Shown: one piece after another, positions 9,348-18,042 of the stretch
Layout of the letters: every line of letters starts with the position of its first letter
How positions within the stretch are numbered: the stretch's first letter is position 1
From: Aminobacter aganoensis
GTDB lineage: Bacteria; Pseudomonadota; Alphaproteobacteria; Rhizobiales; Rhizobiaceae
Length of the DNA: 64,000 nucleotides
Direction of reading: 5' to 3'
Assembly (NCBI RefSeq): GCF_014206975.1
Contig: NZ_JACHOU010000007.1
Location: 124,001-188,000 of the forward strand
Made by a program: the position numbers and the translations under genes
Notes under the pieces: generated by a model
Told to the model about the DNA's origin: nothing
The model's database searches: none
The model's input: only the letters and a program-made list of their open reading frames with translations

Positions 9348-10490
9348 ATGCGCATATCGATCCCGATCTCGGCCTTCGTGGCAGCCATCGTCGGCTTCGG
9401 CGGCACGCTGGCCATCATCATCGCCGCAGCCGTGGCGGTCGGCGCGACGCAGGTGCAGACGGCGAGCTGGGTGACCGCCATCTGCCTCGCCATGGCGGTG
9501 GAGACGGCGTGGCTGTCGTGGCGGACGAAGATGCCGGTCATCACCGCATGGTCGACACCGGGCGCGGCACTGATCGCAGCGAGCAGCGGCTTCAGCATCG
9601 GCGAGGCGGTCGGCGCCTTCCTCGTCACCGGGGTGCTTCTGGTGCTCACCGGCCTGATCAAGCCGCTGACGCAGCTGATCTCGCGCATCCCGGCCTCGGT
9701 GGCCTCGGCGATGCTCGCCGGCATCGTCGTGACCTTCGCCATCAACGCCGCCAAGACGGTGCCCTCCGACCCCTGGCTGATCCTGCCGCTGATCGCGGCC
9801 TTCTTCCTGATCCGGCTCTACAATCCTGCTCTTTCGGTGCTGGTGGTGCTGGTCGGCGGCGGGCTGGCGGCATTTCTCACCGGTCGTGTCGGCGGCTTGC
9901 CGACGCCGGAACTTTCGACGCTGACGCTGATCGCGCCCGAATTCACCGCCACCGCCATCATCGGCCTGGCCGTGCCGCTCTATCTCGTCACCATGGCGTC
10001 GCAGAACCTTTCCGGCCTCGCCGTGCTGCGCGCCGCCGGCTACCACCCCGAACCCGGCCCGCTGATCGGAGTGACCGGGCTGTTTTCGGTGCTGTCGGCG
10101 CCGTTCGGCGCCTCGACCACCAACCTGGCGGCGATTTCGGCGGCGATCTGCACTGGGCCGGATGTACATCCCGACATGAAGGAGCGCTGGAAGACCGGGC
10201 CATTCTATGCGCTTGCCTATGTCGCCTTCGCCGCCTTCGGCGCCTCGCTGGTGGCGATCTTCGCGGTGCTGCCGCCGAGCCTGATCGTGCTGGTGGCGGG
10301 GCTGGCCCTGATGGCTTCGCTCGCCAATGCGCTGGCGATCGCGCTCAAGGACGACCACCACCGCATGGCCGCGACGACGGCCTTCGTCGTCACCGCCTCG
10401 GGGCTGACGTTGCTCGGCGTCGGTTCGGCTTTCTGGGGGCTGGTTGCCGGCCTGATCGTGCTGGTCCTGGAAAACCTGAAAAAAGGCTAG
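9348..10490 (+). CDS. benE: BenE family transporter (benzoate/H+ symporter-like)
   Basis: The 380-residue inner-membrane protein has about 11-12 hydrophobic helices. Family marks are VITAWSTPGAALIA near residue 65-78, in the first repeat, and PLYLVTMASQNLSGLAVLRAAGY with FGASTTNLAAISAAICTGPDVHPD in the second. BenE proteins import benzoate with protons in organisms with a ben operon. No benzoate catabolic gene is seen nearby, so the real substrate here is uncertain. The start is 4 bp after the hydrolase stop. Confidence 0.88.
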   Translation: MRISIPISAFVAAIVGFGGTLAIIIAAAVAVGATQVQTASWVTAICLAMAVETAWLSWRTKMPVITAWSTPGAALIAASSGFSIGEAVGAFLVTGVLLVLTGLIKPLTQLISRIPASVASAMLAGIVVTFAINAAKTVPSDPWLILPLIAAFFLIRLYNPALSVLVVLVGGGLAAFLTGRVGGLPTPELSTLTLIAPEFTATAIIGLAVPLYLVTMASQNLSGLAVLRAAGYHPEPGPLIGVTGLFSVLSAPFGASTTNLAAISAAICTGPDVHPDMKERWKTGPFYALAYVAFAAFGASLVAIFAVLPPSLIVLVAGLALMASLANALAIALKDDHHRMAATTAFVVTASGLTLLGVGSAFWGLVAGLIVLVLENLKKG

Positions 10491-10609
10491 GATTCGCAGG
10501 CCCTTGTCCGGTTTTGGCCGGCACCGTCTTGAATCGCCATTTTTGCTTTCCCATGTCGTTTGGAGCAGCTTTTTCCCTGGCTGCCTCAAACAAGGAACGG
10601 CAATCTACT

Positions 10610-11050
10610 ATGAACACGACTGCACTGATCCGCCCGGCCTGGACGCCGGCAACCATCGCGTTGATGGTGATCGGCTTCATGGTGTTCTGGCCGCTCGGCC
10701 TCGCCATGCTTGCCTACATCATCTGGGGCGACCGGCTTGACGGTTTCAAGCGCGATGTCAACCGCGCGACCGACGGCGTCTTCGCCGGCTGCCGCAAGGC
10801 TTCCTACCGGGCCAGCGCCCAGACCGGCAATGTCGCCTTCGACGACTGGCGCGAGAAGGAACTCGATCGCCTGAACGAAGAGCGCCGCAAGCTGGACGAG
10901 ATGCGCGACGAGTTCGACACCTATGCCCGCGAACTGCGCCGGGCCAAGGACCAGGACGACTTCGATCGCTTCATGGCCAACCGCAACAAGCCGACCGCGC
11001 CGACGGTCACGCCCAAGAAGGGCGGCAAGGCTGGCCTGCTTGACGACTGA
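10610..11050 (+). CDS. DUF2852 membrane-anchored protein
   Basis: The 146-residue product starts at the ATG at 10610, after AAGGAA; a long frame reaching back to 9509 is a shadow of benE. One or two N-terminal transmembrane helices (about 12-38, ending in MLAYIIWGDR) are followed by a charged, probably coiled-coil segment rich in E, R and D (about 80-125). This matches the DUF2852 family found in Rhizobiales, of unknown function. A terminator follows directly. Confidence 0.8.
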   Translation: MNTTALIRPAWTPATIALMVIGFMVFWPLGLAMLAYIIWGDRLDGFKRDVNRATDGVFAGCRKASYRASAQTGNVAFDDWREKELDRLNEERRKLDEMRDEFDTYARELRRAKDQDDFDRFMANRNKPTAPTVTPKKGGKAGLLDD

Positions 11051-11074
11051 GGTCGCCTCCATCCGTTGAACGCC

Positions 11075-11105
11075 AACGGCGCCGTGCAAGCGGCGCCGTT
11101 TTCTT
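11075..11105 (+). terminator. Intrinsic terminator after DUF2852 gene
   Basis: The 10-bp perfect stem AACGGCGCCG/CGGCGCCGTT with a TGCAAG loop is followed by TTTTCTTT. It is 24 bp after the stop. Confidence 0.85.
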
Positions 11106-11142
11106 TGGCTCCGATTTCCCTCGAATCATCTAGTCTGCCGCC

Positions 11143-11901
11143 ATGTCCTTTGGCTTCTTCCGCAAGCTGACCAAGCCAGCGCCTGCACCCGTCCTGGAGC
11201 GGGATCACATCGTTGCCGGCCGCACGCTGCCGCTGCGCATCGTCGAGAACGACAGGGCCCGGCGGCTGACGCTGCGCATCGACGCGGGCGGCCGCGGCCT
11301 GCGCATCACCGTGCCGCCCGGCCTGCGCCAGGGCGAGGTCGACCGCTTCCTCGACCGCCACCAGGGCTGGCTGGAGCAGCGCCTCGCCAAGGTGCCCGAC
11401 CGGCCGCTGGTGCGCCCCGGCATCAAGATCCCGATCCGCGGCACCCCGCATCTGATCGTCCACGAAGGTGGTGCGCGCGGAACGGTGCGGCTGGGCGAGG
11501 ATGAAACAGGACCGACCCTTGTCGTCCACGGCGACCGGGTTCACCTGCCGCGCCGCATCGCCGACTTCCTCAAGCGCGAGGCCAAGCGCGACATCGAGGC
11601 GATGGTGGCGAAGCATTGCGAGGCAGCCGGCCGCCGCGCCAAGGCGATCCGCTTCCGCGACACCTCCAGCCGCTGGGGCTCCTGCACCTCGGACGGGGTG
11701 CTGTCGTTCTCGTGGCGGATCATGATGGCGCCGACGCCGGTCATCAACTATCTCGTCGCCCACGAGGTGGCGCATCTGCGCGAGATGAACCACGGGCCGA
11801 AATTCTGGAAGCTGTGCGAGGACCTCTGCCCCGACACCGAGCGCTGCAAAGCGTGGCTCAAGCGCAACGGCAGCGCGCTGCAGGCGATACAGTTCGAGTG
11901 A
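11143..11901 (+). CDS. YgjP-type (DUF45/SprT-like) zinc metalloprotease
   Basis: The 252-residue protein has an N-terminal beta-rich DUF45 part (RTLPLRIVENDRARRLTLRIDAGGRGLRITVPPGL) and the C-terminal zinc site HEVAH at 207-211, followed by LREMNHGPKFWKL with the third ligand region. The segment RDTSSRWGSCTSDG is typical of the family. YgjP-like proteins are putative metallopeptidases of poorly defined role. The start ATG at 11143 has no strong upstream ribosome binding site but the N-terminus aligns with the family. It is 38 bp after a terminator and is followed by a heptamer repeat array. Confidence 0.85.
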   Translation: MSFGFFRKLTKPAPAPVLERDHIVAGRTLPLRIVENDRARRLTLRIDAGGRGLRITVPPGLRQGEVDRFLDRHQGWLEQRLAKVPDRPLVRPGIKIPIRGTPHLIVHEGGARGTVRLGEDETGPTLVVHGDRVHLPRRIADFLKREAKRDIEAMVAKHCEAAGRRAKAIRFRDTSSRWGSCTSDGVLSFSWRIMMAPTPVINYLVAHEVAHLREMNHGPKFWKLCEDLCPDTERCKAWLKRNGSALQAIQFE

Positions 11902-12040
11902 GCGAGTAGGGAATAGGGAATAGCGAATAGCGAGTAGTGGGATTGCGCGGCGGCGCCGTTGGTGCTTTCAGGCCGCCCTGCGAGTTGGTGGCCTTCCCTA
12001 CTCCCTACTCCCTACTCCCTATTCGCTATTCGCTATTCGC
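11902..12040. repeat. Inverted array of tandem heptamers between ygjP-like gene and trpF
   Basis: The left arm (11902-11936) holds five 7-bp units: GCGAGTA, GGGAATA, GGGAATA, GCGAATA, GCGAGTA. The right arm (11999-12040) holds six units in the opposite sense: three TACTCCC then three TATTCGC. All fit the consensus G[C/G]GA[A/G]TA. The two arms are separated by 62 bp and could pair into a long, imperfect hairpin, with the stem slipping by multiples of 7. The array ends 43 bp before the trpF start, so it may be in the trpF leader. Function unknown. Confidence 0.85.
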
Positions 12041-12083
12041 TGTTTTCCTCGACTTCGCCGCCTTTTCGTGCCACTCCCACCCC

Positions 12084-12743
12084 ATGGCTTTCGACATCAA
12101 GATCTGCGGCCTCAAGACCGATGAGGCGCTTCAGGCGGCGCTCGGCAATGGCGCGAGCCATGTCGGCTTCATCTTCTTCGCCAAGAGCCCGCGCAACGTC
12201 TCGCCCGAAGACGCCGGGCGGCTGCGCGAGGCAGCACGCGGCAGGGCCAAGGCGGTCGCCGTGACCGTCGATGCCGACGATGTCTTCCTCGACAAGATCG
12301 TCGCCGCCATGGCGCCCGACATGATCCAGCTGCACGGCAAGGAAAGCCCGGCGCGGGTGGCCGAGGTCAAGGCGCGCTACGGCCTGCCCGTCATGAAGGC
12401 GTTTTCCATTCGCGAGGCGGGAGATTTCGAGGCGATCATACCTTATGCCGGTGTCGCCGACCGCCTGCTTTTCGATGCCAAGCCGCCTGCCGGCTCCGAA
12501 TTGCCCGGCGGCAACGGCGTTTCCTTCGACTGGCGGCTGCTCGCGGGCCTTGACGCCTCCGTCGATTACATGCTTTCCGGTGGGCTGAACGCCGGCAACA
12601 TCGGCGACGCCATCCAGCTTGCAAACCCGCCCGGCATCGACATTTCCTCGGGCGTGGAAAGCGCACCGGGCGTCAAGGATGCGGCGCTTATCGAGAATTT
12701 CTTCAGGGCCGTCCGGGCAGCTAGCGACCGCAGCGCTGCCTGA
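12084..12743 (+). CDS. trpF: Phosphoribosylanthranilate isomerase
   Basis: The 219-residue TIM-barrel enzyme converts N-(5-phosphoribosyl)anthranilate to the ribulose form in tryptophan synthesis. I chose the ATG at 12084 ([12 protein letters not shown]); the reading frame stays open back to 11937 through the heptamer array, which is not coding. The catalytic Cys is in KICGLK and the Asp in LLFDAKPP; phosphate binding is at LSGGLNAGN. It heads a trpF-trpB-x-trpA-accD-folC run. Any regulation would act in the upstream region occupied by the repeat. Confidence 0.97.
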   Translation: MAFDIKICGLKTDEALQAALGNGASHVGFIFFAKSPRNVSPEDAGRLREAARGRAKAVAVTVDADDVFLDKIVAAMAPDMIQLHGKESPARVAEVKARYGLPVMKAFSIREAGDFEAIIPYAGVADRLLFDAKPPAGSELPGGNGVSFDWRLLAGLDASVDYMLSGGLNAGNIGDAIQLANPPGIDISSGVESAPGVKDAALIENFFRAVRAASDRSAA

Positions 12744-12772
12744 TCGAGCCTCCAGCCGCAAGGAGATCGGCC

Positions 12773-13993
12773 GTGAACAAGCCGACTGAGCCCAATTCTT
12801 TCCGTACCGGACCCGACGAGCAGGGCATGTTCGGCATTTTTGGCGGCCGGTTCGTTGCCGAAACGCTGATGCCGCTGATCCTCGAGCTGCAGCGTCACTG
12901 GGACGAGGCCAAGAACGATCCGGCCTTCAAGGAAGAGCTGCGCGATCTGTCGACCCACTATGCCGGCCGGCCGTCGAAGCTCTATTACGCCGAAGGCCTG
13001 ACCAGGCATCTCGGCGGCGCGAAGATCTACTTCAAGCGCGAAGACCTGAACCACACCGGCTCGCACAAGATCAACAACTGCCTCGGCCAGATCCTGCTCG
13101 CCAAGCGCATGGGCAAGACCCGCATCATCGCCGAAACAGGCGCCGGCCAGCACGGCGTCGCGTCGGCGACGGTTGCTGCCCGTTTCGGCTTCCCGTGCTT
13201 CGTCTATATGGGCGCCACCGACGTCGAGCGGCAGAAGCCCAACGTCTTCCGGATGAAGCTGCTCGGCGCCGAAGTGCGCCCGGTCAACGCCGGCCACGGC
13301 ACGCTCAAGGACGCCATGAACGAGGCGCTGCGCGACTGGGTCACCAATGTCCACGACACCTATTACCTGATCGGCACGGCCGCCGGCCCGCACCCCTATC
13401 CTGAGCTCGTCCGCGATTTCCAGTCGGTGATCGGCACCGAGGCGCGCCAGCAGATCCTCGAGCAGGAAGGGCGCCTGCCCGACGTGATCGTGGCCGCCGT
13501 CGGCGGCGGCTCGAACGCGATCGGCCTGTTCCACCCGTTCCTCGACGACCGCAGCGTCAAGATCGTCGGCATCGAAGCCGGCGGCCGCGGGCTCGACGGC
13601 ATCGAGCACTGCGCCTCGATGAACGCCGGCAGCCCCGGCGTGCTGCACGGCAACCGCACCTATCTCCTGCAGAACGACGACGGCCAGATTCTCGACGGCC
13701 ACTCGATCTCCGCCGGTCTCGACTATCCCGGCGTCGGTCCGGAGCACAGCTGGCTGCGCGACAGCGGCCGTGTCGAATATGTGCCGATCCTCGACGACGA
13801 GGCACTGGAGGCGTTCCAGCTCACCACCAAGGTGGAAGGCATCATCCCGGCGCTGGAATCGGCCCATGCCATCGCGCATGCGGTCAAGGTCGCGCCGACG
13901 ATGGGCAAGGACAAGGTGATGATCGTCAACCTGTCGGGCCGCGGCGACAAGGACGTGCATACGGTCGCGCAAATGCTGGGCATGGAGATCTGA
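12773..13993 (+). CDS. trpB: Tryptophan synthase beta chain
   Basis: The 406-residue PLP enzyme starts with GTG at 12773, 5 nt after AAGGAG. The PLP lysine is in [14 protein letters not shown], the glycine-rich phosphate loop is [11 protein letters not shown], and [16 protein letters not shown] marks the substrate side. It joins indole, channelled from TrpA, to serine. The next gene begins 2 bp after the stop. In most relatives trpA is next, but here an unrelated 139-codon gene intervenes. Confidence 0.98.
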   Translation: MNKPTEPNSFRTGPDEQGMFGIFGGRFVAETLMPLILELQRHWDEAKNDPAFKEELRDLSTHYAGRPSKLYYAEGLTRHLGGAKIYFKREDLNHTGSHKINNCLGQILLAKRMGKTRIIAETGAGQHGVASATVAARFGFPCFVYMGATDVERQKPNVFRMKLLGAEVRPVNAGHGTLKDAMNEALRDWVTNVHDTYYLIGTAAGPHPYPELVRDFQSVIGTEARQQILEQEGRLPDVIVAAVGGGSNAIGLFHPFLDDRSVKIVGIEAGGRGLDGIEHCASMNAGSPGVLHGNRTYLLQNDDGQILDGHSISAGLDYPGVGPEHSWLRDSGRVEYVPILDDEALEAFQLTTKVEGIIPALESAHAIAHAVKVAPTMGKDKVMIVNLSGRGDKDVHTVAQMLGMEI

Positions 13994-13995
13994 AG

Positions 13996-14415
13996 ATGAA
14001 AGTCCTTCAGACGCTAGGGCATCGAAACGGATTTCCGCCGACTCCGTTCTACTATCGACGAGAAGCTGATGGCATTCGAATCGAAAGTATCGTCGGTAAG
14101 AAGATTCGCCGCCTGATCGACACCGATGTCTGGAACGAAATACTGAGGACAGTGTTTGACAATGGTTCTGAAGTTTTTGGTGTATCGTCTAGTGCTAATT
14201 CGGAACTGGACGCTCCAAAGCTCCACGACTTGATCAAGGCCGGCTCGAACATCGGAGATACACGCACACTTGCGTACATATCCGCTGTACTTGTTCACGA
14301 AGGCTCCCTCATTCTAGATCACGGCCCGAGACAGGATGACCTGGATGCAAGAATTTTCTTGCGCCGTTCAACTTTCACCAACGTAGATTACGCCTCGAGG
14401 CACCCTGAATCATGA
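13996..14415 (+). CDS. Unrecognised 139-residue protein between trpB and trpA
   Basis: I do not recognise this protein. It starts [28 protein letters not shown]-like, has no membrane segment or signal, and mixes charged and hydrophobic residues as a small soluble protein would; it ends YASRHPES. The ATG is 2 bp after the trpB stop, and its stop overlaps the trpA start in ATGA, so it is coupled to both. Base composition is unlike its neighbours: two hand-counted 60-bp samples (14041-14100, 14161-14220) are 47% and 43% GC, against 80% for a sample in trpA (14581-14640). Codons such as TTT, ATA and AAA appear. This suggests a foreign insertion that kept the operon coupled. It could be a real expressed gene or a decaying insert. 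Confidence 0.7.
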   Translation: MKVLQTLGHRNGFPPTPFYYRREADGIRIESIVGKKIRRLIDTDVWNEILRTVFDNGSEVFGVSSSANSELDAPKLHDLIKAGSNIGDTRTLAYISAVLVHEGSLILDHGPRQDDLDARIFLRRSTFTNVDYASRHPES

Positions 14416-15254
14416 CGACCACCCGCATCGACCGCCGCATGGCGAAACTGAAGGCCGATGGACGCCCGGCGCTGGTGACCTATTTCATGGGTGGCGACCC
14501 CGACTACGAGACGTCGCTGTCGATCATGAAGGCGCTGCCCAAGGCCGGCAGCGACATCATCGAGCTCGGCATGCCGTTTTCCGACCCGATGGCCGATGGC
14601 CCGGCGATCCAGGCCGCCGGCCTGCGCGCGCTGAAGGCCGGACAGACGCTGGCCAAGACGCTTGAGATGGCGCGCGAATTCCGCGCTGACGACAACGACA
14701 CGCCGATCGTCTTGATGGGCTACTACAACCCGATCTACATCTACGGCGTCGACCGCTTCCTGGCTGACGCAGTCGCTTCAGGCATCGACGGCCTGATCGT
14801 CGTCGACCTGCCGCCGGAGATGGACAACGAGCTGTGCATCCCCGCGCTCAAGGCCGGCGTCAACTTCATCCGCCTGGCGACGCCGACGACCGACGACAAG
14901 CGCCTGCCGAAGGTGCTCGAGAACACGTCGGGCTTTGTCTACTACGTGTCGATGACCGGCATCACCGGTTCGGCGCTGGCCGACACGGGCAAGGTGGCCG
15001 AGGCGGTGCAGCGCATCAAGGCGCATACCGACCTGCCGGTCTGCGTCGGCTTCGGCGTCAAGACCGCCGAACAGGCCAGGACCATCGGCGCGTCGGCCGA
15101 CGGCGTCGTTGTCGGCACCGCGATCGTCAATGCAGTTGCCAATGTCATCGGGCCGAAGGGCGAGAAAACCGCCGATCCGGCCGAAGCGGTGGCGACCCTG
15201 GTCAACGGCTTGTCCCAGGGCATTCGCGCCGCACGCCTTGCTACCGCCCAATAA
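14412..15254 (+). CDS. trpA: Tryptophan synthase alpha chain
   Basis: The 280-residue TIM barrel cleaves indole-3-glycerol phosphate. The catalytic Glu is in [17 protein letters not shown] and the Asp in [11 protein letters not shown]; the phosphate site is [10 protein letters not shown]. Its ATG overlaps the stop of the inserted gene by 4 bp, so its translation now depends on that gene rather than directly on trpB. TrpA and TrpB form an alpha-beta-beta-alpha complex, for which balanced synthesis matters. Confidence 0.98.
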   Translation: MTTTRIDRRMAKLKADGRPALVTYFMGGDPDYETSLSIMKALPKAGSDIIELGMPFSDPMADGPAIQAAGLRALKAGQTLAKTLEMAREFRADDNDTPIVLMGYYNPIYIYGVDRFLADAVASGIDGLIVVDLPPEMDNELCIPALKAGVNFIRLATPTTDDKRLPKVLENTSGFVYYVSMTGITGSALADTGKVAEAVQRIKAHTDLPVCVGFGVKTAEQARTIGASADGVVVGTAIVNAVANVIGPKGEKTADPAEAVATLVNGLSQGIRAARLATAQ

Positions 15255-15290
15255 ATACCCCATGTCCCGGGATCGAAGAGGACCACTGCC

Positions 15291-16214
15291 ATGAACTGGA
15301 TCACCAACTACGTTCGCCCCAAGATCAACTCGATGCTTGGGCGCCGGGAAATGCCCGACAATCTCTGGATCAAGGATCCCGAGAGCGGCGAGATGGTGTT
15401 CCACAAGGACCTGGAAGAGAACCAGTATGTGATCCCGTCGTCGGGACATCACATGAAGATTTCGGCCAAGGAGCGGCTGCGCTTCTTCTTCGACGACGGC
15501 CGCTACGAGCCGATCGAAAATCCCAAGGTGATGGTCGACCCGCTGAAGTTCCGCGACGAGAAACGCTATGTCGACCGCCTGAAGGACGCCAAGGCCAAGA
15601 CCAGCATGGAAGACGCGATCCTGTCGGGATCCGGCAAGATCGAGGGCCTTCCGGTCGTCGTCACCGTGCAGGATTTTGCCTTCATGGGCGGCTCGCTCGG
15701 CATGGCGGCGGGCGACGCGATCATCCGCGCCTTCGAGGTCGCACTCGAGAAGAAGCGCCCGCTGATCTTGTTCGCCGCCTCGGGTGGCGCGCGCATGCAG
15801 GAAGGCATCCTGTCGCTGATGCAGCTGCCCAGGACGACGGTTGCGGTGGACCGGCTCAAGGAAGCCGGCCTGCCCTACATCGTGGTGCTGACCAATCCAA
15901 CGACCGGCGGCGTGACCGCCTCCTATGCGATGCTGGGCGACGTGCATATCGCGGAACCCGGTGCGCTGATCGGCTTTGCCGGCCCGCGCGTCATCGAACA
16001 GACGATCCGCGAGAAGCTGCCCGAAGGCTTCCAGCGCTCGGAATACCTGATGGACCACGGCATGGTGGACATGGTGGTGTCGCGGCTTGAGCTCAAGTCG
16101 ACGATCGCCAGCCTGCTCAAGATCCTGACCAGGACGCCTGCGGAAGCCAAGACCACCGAGGCCGAGATCCTGCCGCCTGTCGTTCCGGTGCCGGAACGAC
16201 GCCCGCAGGCCTGA
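15291..16214 (+). CDS. accD: Acetyl-CoA carboxylase carboxyltransferase beta subunit, zinc ribbon cysteines absent
   Basis: The 307-residue beta half of the carboxyltransferase, partner of AccA, makes malonyl-CoA. The crotonase-like core is intact ([59 protein letters not shown]). The N-terminal four-cysteine zinc ribbon of the family is not: the four positions are D29, S32, I48 and S51, while the surrounding frame (LWIK..., [16 protein letters not shown]) is kept. Loss or partial loss of these cysteines is, to my knowledge, seen in other Rhizobiales. It lies 36 bp after trpA and 35 bp before folC. Confidence 0.96.
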   Translation: MNWITNYVRPKINSMLGRREMPDNLWIKDPESGEMVFHKDLEENQYVIPSSGHHMKISAKERLRFFFDDGRYEPIENPKVMVDPLKFRDEKRYVDRLKDAKAKTSMEDAILSGSGKIEGLPVVVTVQDFAFMGGSLGMAAGDAIIRAFEVALEKKRPLILFAASGGARMQEGILSLMQLPRTTVAVDRLKEAGLPYIVVLTNPTTGGVTASYAMLGDVHIAEPGALIGFAGPRVIEQTIREKLPEGFQRSEYLMDHGMVDMVVSRLELKSTIASLLKILTRTPAEAKTTEAEILPPVVPVPERRPQA

Positions 16215-16249
16215 CCACACAGACACGGCCCTTGGCCCGGGGGATTGCC

Positions 16250-17581
16250 ATGACCACGCTCGAAGCCGATCTCGAAATCGAGCGCCTTTTGGCGCTTCAT
16301 CCGAAGGGTTTCGACCTTTCGCTCGACCGCATCACGCGGCTGCTCGAACGCCTCGGCAACCCGCAGGACCACATGCCGCCGGTGATCCACATCGCCGGCA
16401 CCAACGGCAAGGGCTCGACCGCCGCCTTCTCGCGTGCGTTGCTCGAGGCCTCCGGCCGGCTGGTGCATGTCCACACCTCGCCGCATCTGGTGAACTGGCA
16501 CGAGCGCTACCGCCTGGCAGCACCCGGCGGCGGCAAGCTGGTCGACGACGACGTTCTGGCCGATGCCGTCCGCCGCGTCGGCGAAGCCAATCGTGGCGAA
16601 AAGATCACCGTCTTCGAGATCCTCACCGCCGTCACCTTCGTGCTGTTTTCCGAACATCCGGCCGACGTCTGCATCATCGAGGTCGGGCTTGGCGGGCGCT
16701 TCGACGCGACCAACGTCATCAAGCGCCCGGCGTGCTCGGTCATCATGCCGGTGTCGATGGATCACGAGGCCTATCTCGGCGACAAGGTCGAGCTGATCGC
16801 CGCCGAAAAGGCCGGCATCATCAAGCGCGGCTGCCCGGTCGTCGTCGGCGCCCAGGAAACCGAAGCGGCGCAGCAGGTGCTGATCGACACCGCCGAGCGG
16901 CTCGATTGCCCGCTCGAGGTCTACGGCCAGGATTTCGTCGCCTTCGAGGAAAACGGCCGCATGGTCTACCAGGACGAGAGCGGGCTGATGGACCTTTCGC
17001 CGCCACGCCTGCCGGGACGCCACCAGTTTGCCAACGCAGCGGCGGCCATTGCCGCGGTCAAGGCGGCTGGCTTCCCCCTGACCGAGCGCGCCATCGACAA
17101 GGCGATGACGTCGGTGGCCTGGCCGGGGCGGATGCAGCGCATGCCGCAAGGCGCGCTAACCGAGCTCGCCCCGAAAGGGGCCGAGGTCTGGATCGACGGC
17201 GGCCACAATCCCGGTGCCGGCACAGTGATCTCCGAAGCGCTCGCCGAGCAGGAAGAGAAGTCGCCGCGGCCGCTGTTCCTGATCTCCGGCATGATCAACA
17301 CCAAGGACCAGACCGGCTATTTCAAGCCGTTCCACGGCATGGCGCGGCATGTCTACACCGTTCCGGTGACGATGAGCGAAAGCGGCGTGCCAAATGAAGA
17401 GCTGGCGGTGCGCGCCACCGAGGCCGGGCTGTCTGCCGAACCTGTCAGTTCGGTCGCCAACGCGTTGATGCTGTTGCGCGATACCTGGAACGAGAACGAG
17501 CCGGCACCGCGCATCCTGATCGGCGGCTCGCTCTATCTCGTCGGCGAGGTGCTGGCCGCGAACGGCACGCCGCCGACCTGA
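16250..17581 (+). CDS. folC: Bifunctional folylpolyglutamate/dihydrofolate synthase
   Basis: The 443-residue Mur-ligase-family enzyme adds glutamate to folates, and in many bacteria to dihydropteroate. The P-loop is IHIAGTNGKGSTAAF, followed by HTSPHLVNWHERYRL; the Mg/ATP segment EVGLGGRFDATN and DGGHNPGAG follow in order. I chose the ATG at 16250, preceded by GGGGGA; a TTG at 16232 is less likely. It closes the trp-accD-folC run, the same arrangement as in many proteobacteria, and a terminator follows. Confidence 0.96.
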   Translation: MTTLEADLEIERLLALHPKGFDLSLDRITRLLERLGNPQDHMPPVIHIAGTNGKGSTAAFSRALLEASGRLVHVHTSPHLVNWHERYRLAAPGGGKLVDDDVLADAVRRVGEANRGEKITVFEILTAVTFVLFSEHPADVCIIEVGLGGRFDATNVIKRPACSVIMPVSMDHEAYLGDKVELIAAEKAGIIKRGCPVVVGAQETEAAQQVLIDTAERLDCPLEVYGQDFVAFEENGRMVYQDESGLMDLSPPRLPGRHQFANAAAAIAAVKAAGFPLTERAIDKAMTSVAWPGRMQRMPQGALTELAPKGAEVWIDGGHNPGAGTVISEALAEQEEKSPRPLFLISGMINTKDQTGYFKPFHGMARHVYTVPVTMSESGVPNEELAVRATEAGLSAEPVSSVANALMLLRDTWNENEPAPRILIGGSLYLVGEVLAANGTPPT

Positions 17582-17599
17582 GCCGTCGACAAGCCAATA

Positions 17600-17626
17600 A
17601 AAAAGCCCGGCACTGCCGGGCTTTTT
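17600..17626. terminator. Bidirectional intrinsic terminator between folC and trxA
   Basis: AAAAAGCCCGGC and GCCGGGCTTTTT pair around a 3-nt loop, with T-runs on both strands. It serves the convergent folC (plus) and the addA-trxA unit (minus). Confidence 0.9.
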
Positions 17627-17647
17627 CGTATTCAGGCGTCGGATCGG

Positions 17648-17968
17648 TCAGACGTTGCCGTTGATCCAGCTGGACAGGGCGGTCTTGGGCGCGGCGCCAA
17701 CCTTGATGTCGGCGACTTCGCCATCCTTGAAGATCATCAGCGTCGGGATCGAGCGCACGCCGAACTGGGCGGCGATCTCGGGGTTCTCGTCGATGTTGAC
17801 CTTGGTGATCTTCACCTTGCCGGCCATCTCGTTGGAAATCTCTTCCAGCGACGGGCCGATCATCTTGCAGGGACCGCACCACTCGGCCCAGAAATCGACG
17901 ACGACGGGCTCCTTGGCCTCGAGCACGCCGGTCTTGAAATTGCTGTTGTCGATCTTGACGGTGGCCAT
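17648..17968 (-). CDS. trxA: Thioredoxin
   Basis: The 106-residue thioredoxin has the active site [11 protein letters not shown] with the redox C-G-P-C pair, the cis-proline loop RSIPTLMIF, and the family's normal length. It reduces protein disulphides in the cytoplasm with thioredoxin reductase (not in the window). It is the last gene of the minus-strand run, 74 bp after addA, and is followed by a bidirectional terminator. Confidence 0.98.
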   Translation of the reverse strand: MATVKIDNSNFKTGVLEAKEPVVVDFWAEWCGPCKMIGPSLEEISNEMAGKVKITKVNIDENPEIAAQFGVRSIPTLMIFKDGEVADIKVGAAPKTALSSWINGNV

Positions 17969-18042
17969 GATGCGATCCTCTAGGGGTTAGCTGTCGTGCC
18001 ATATGTGGTGGTAGGAGGCCCGACGTTCAAGCAGTTCTTGTG

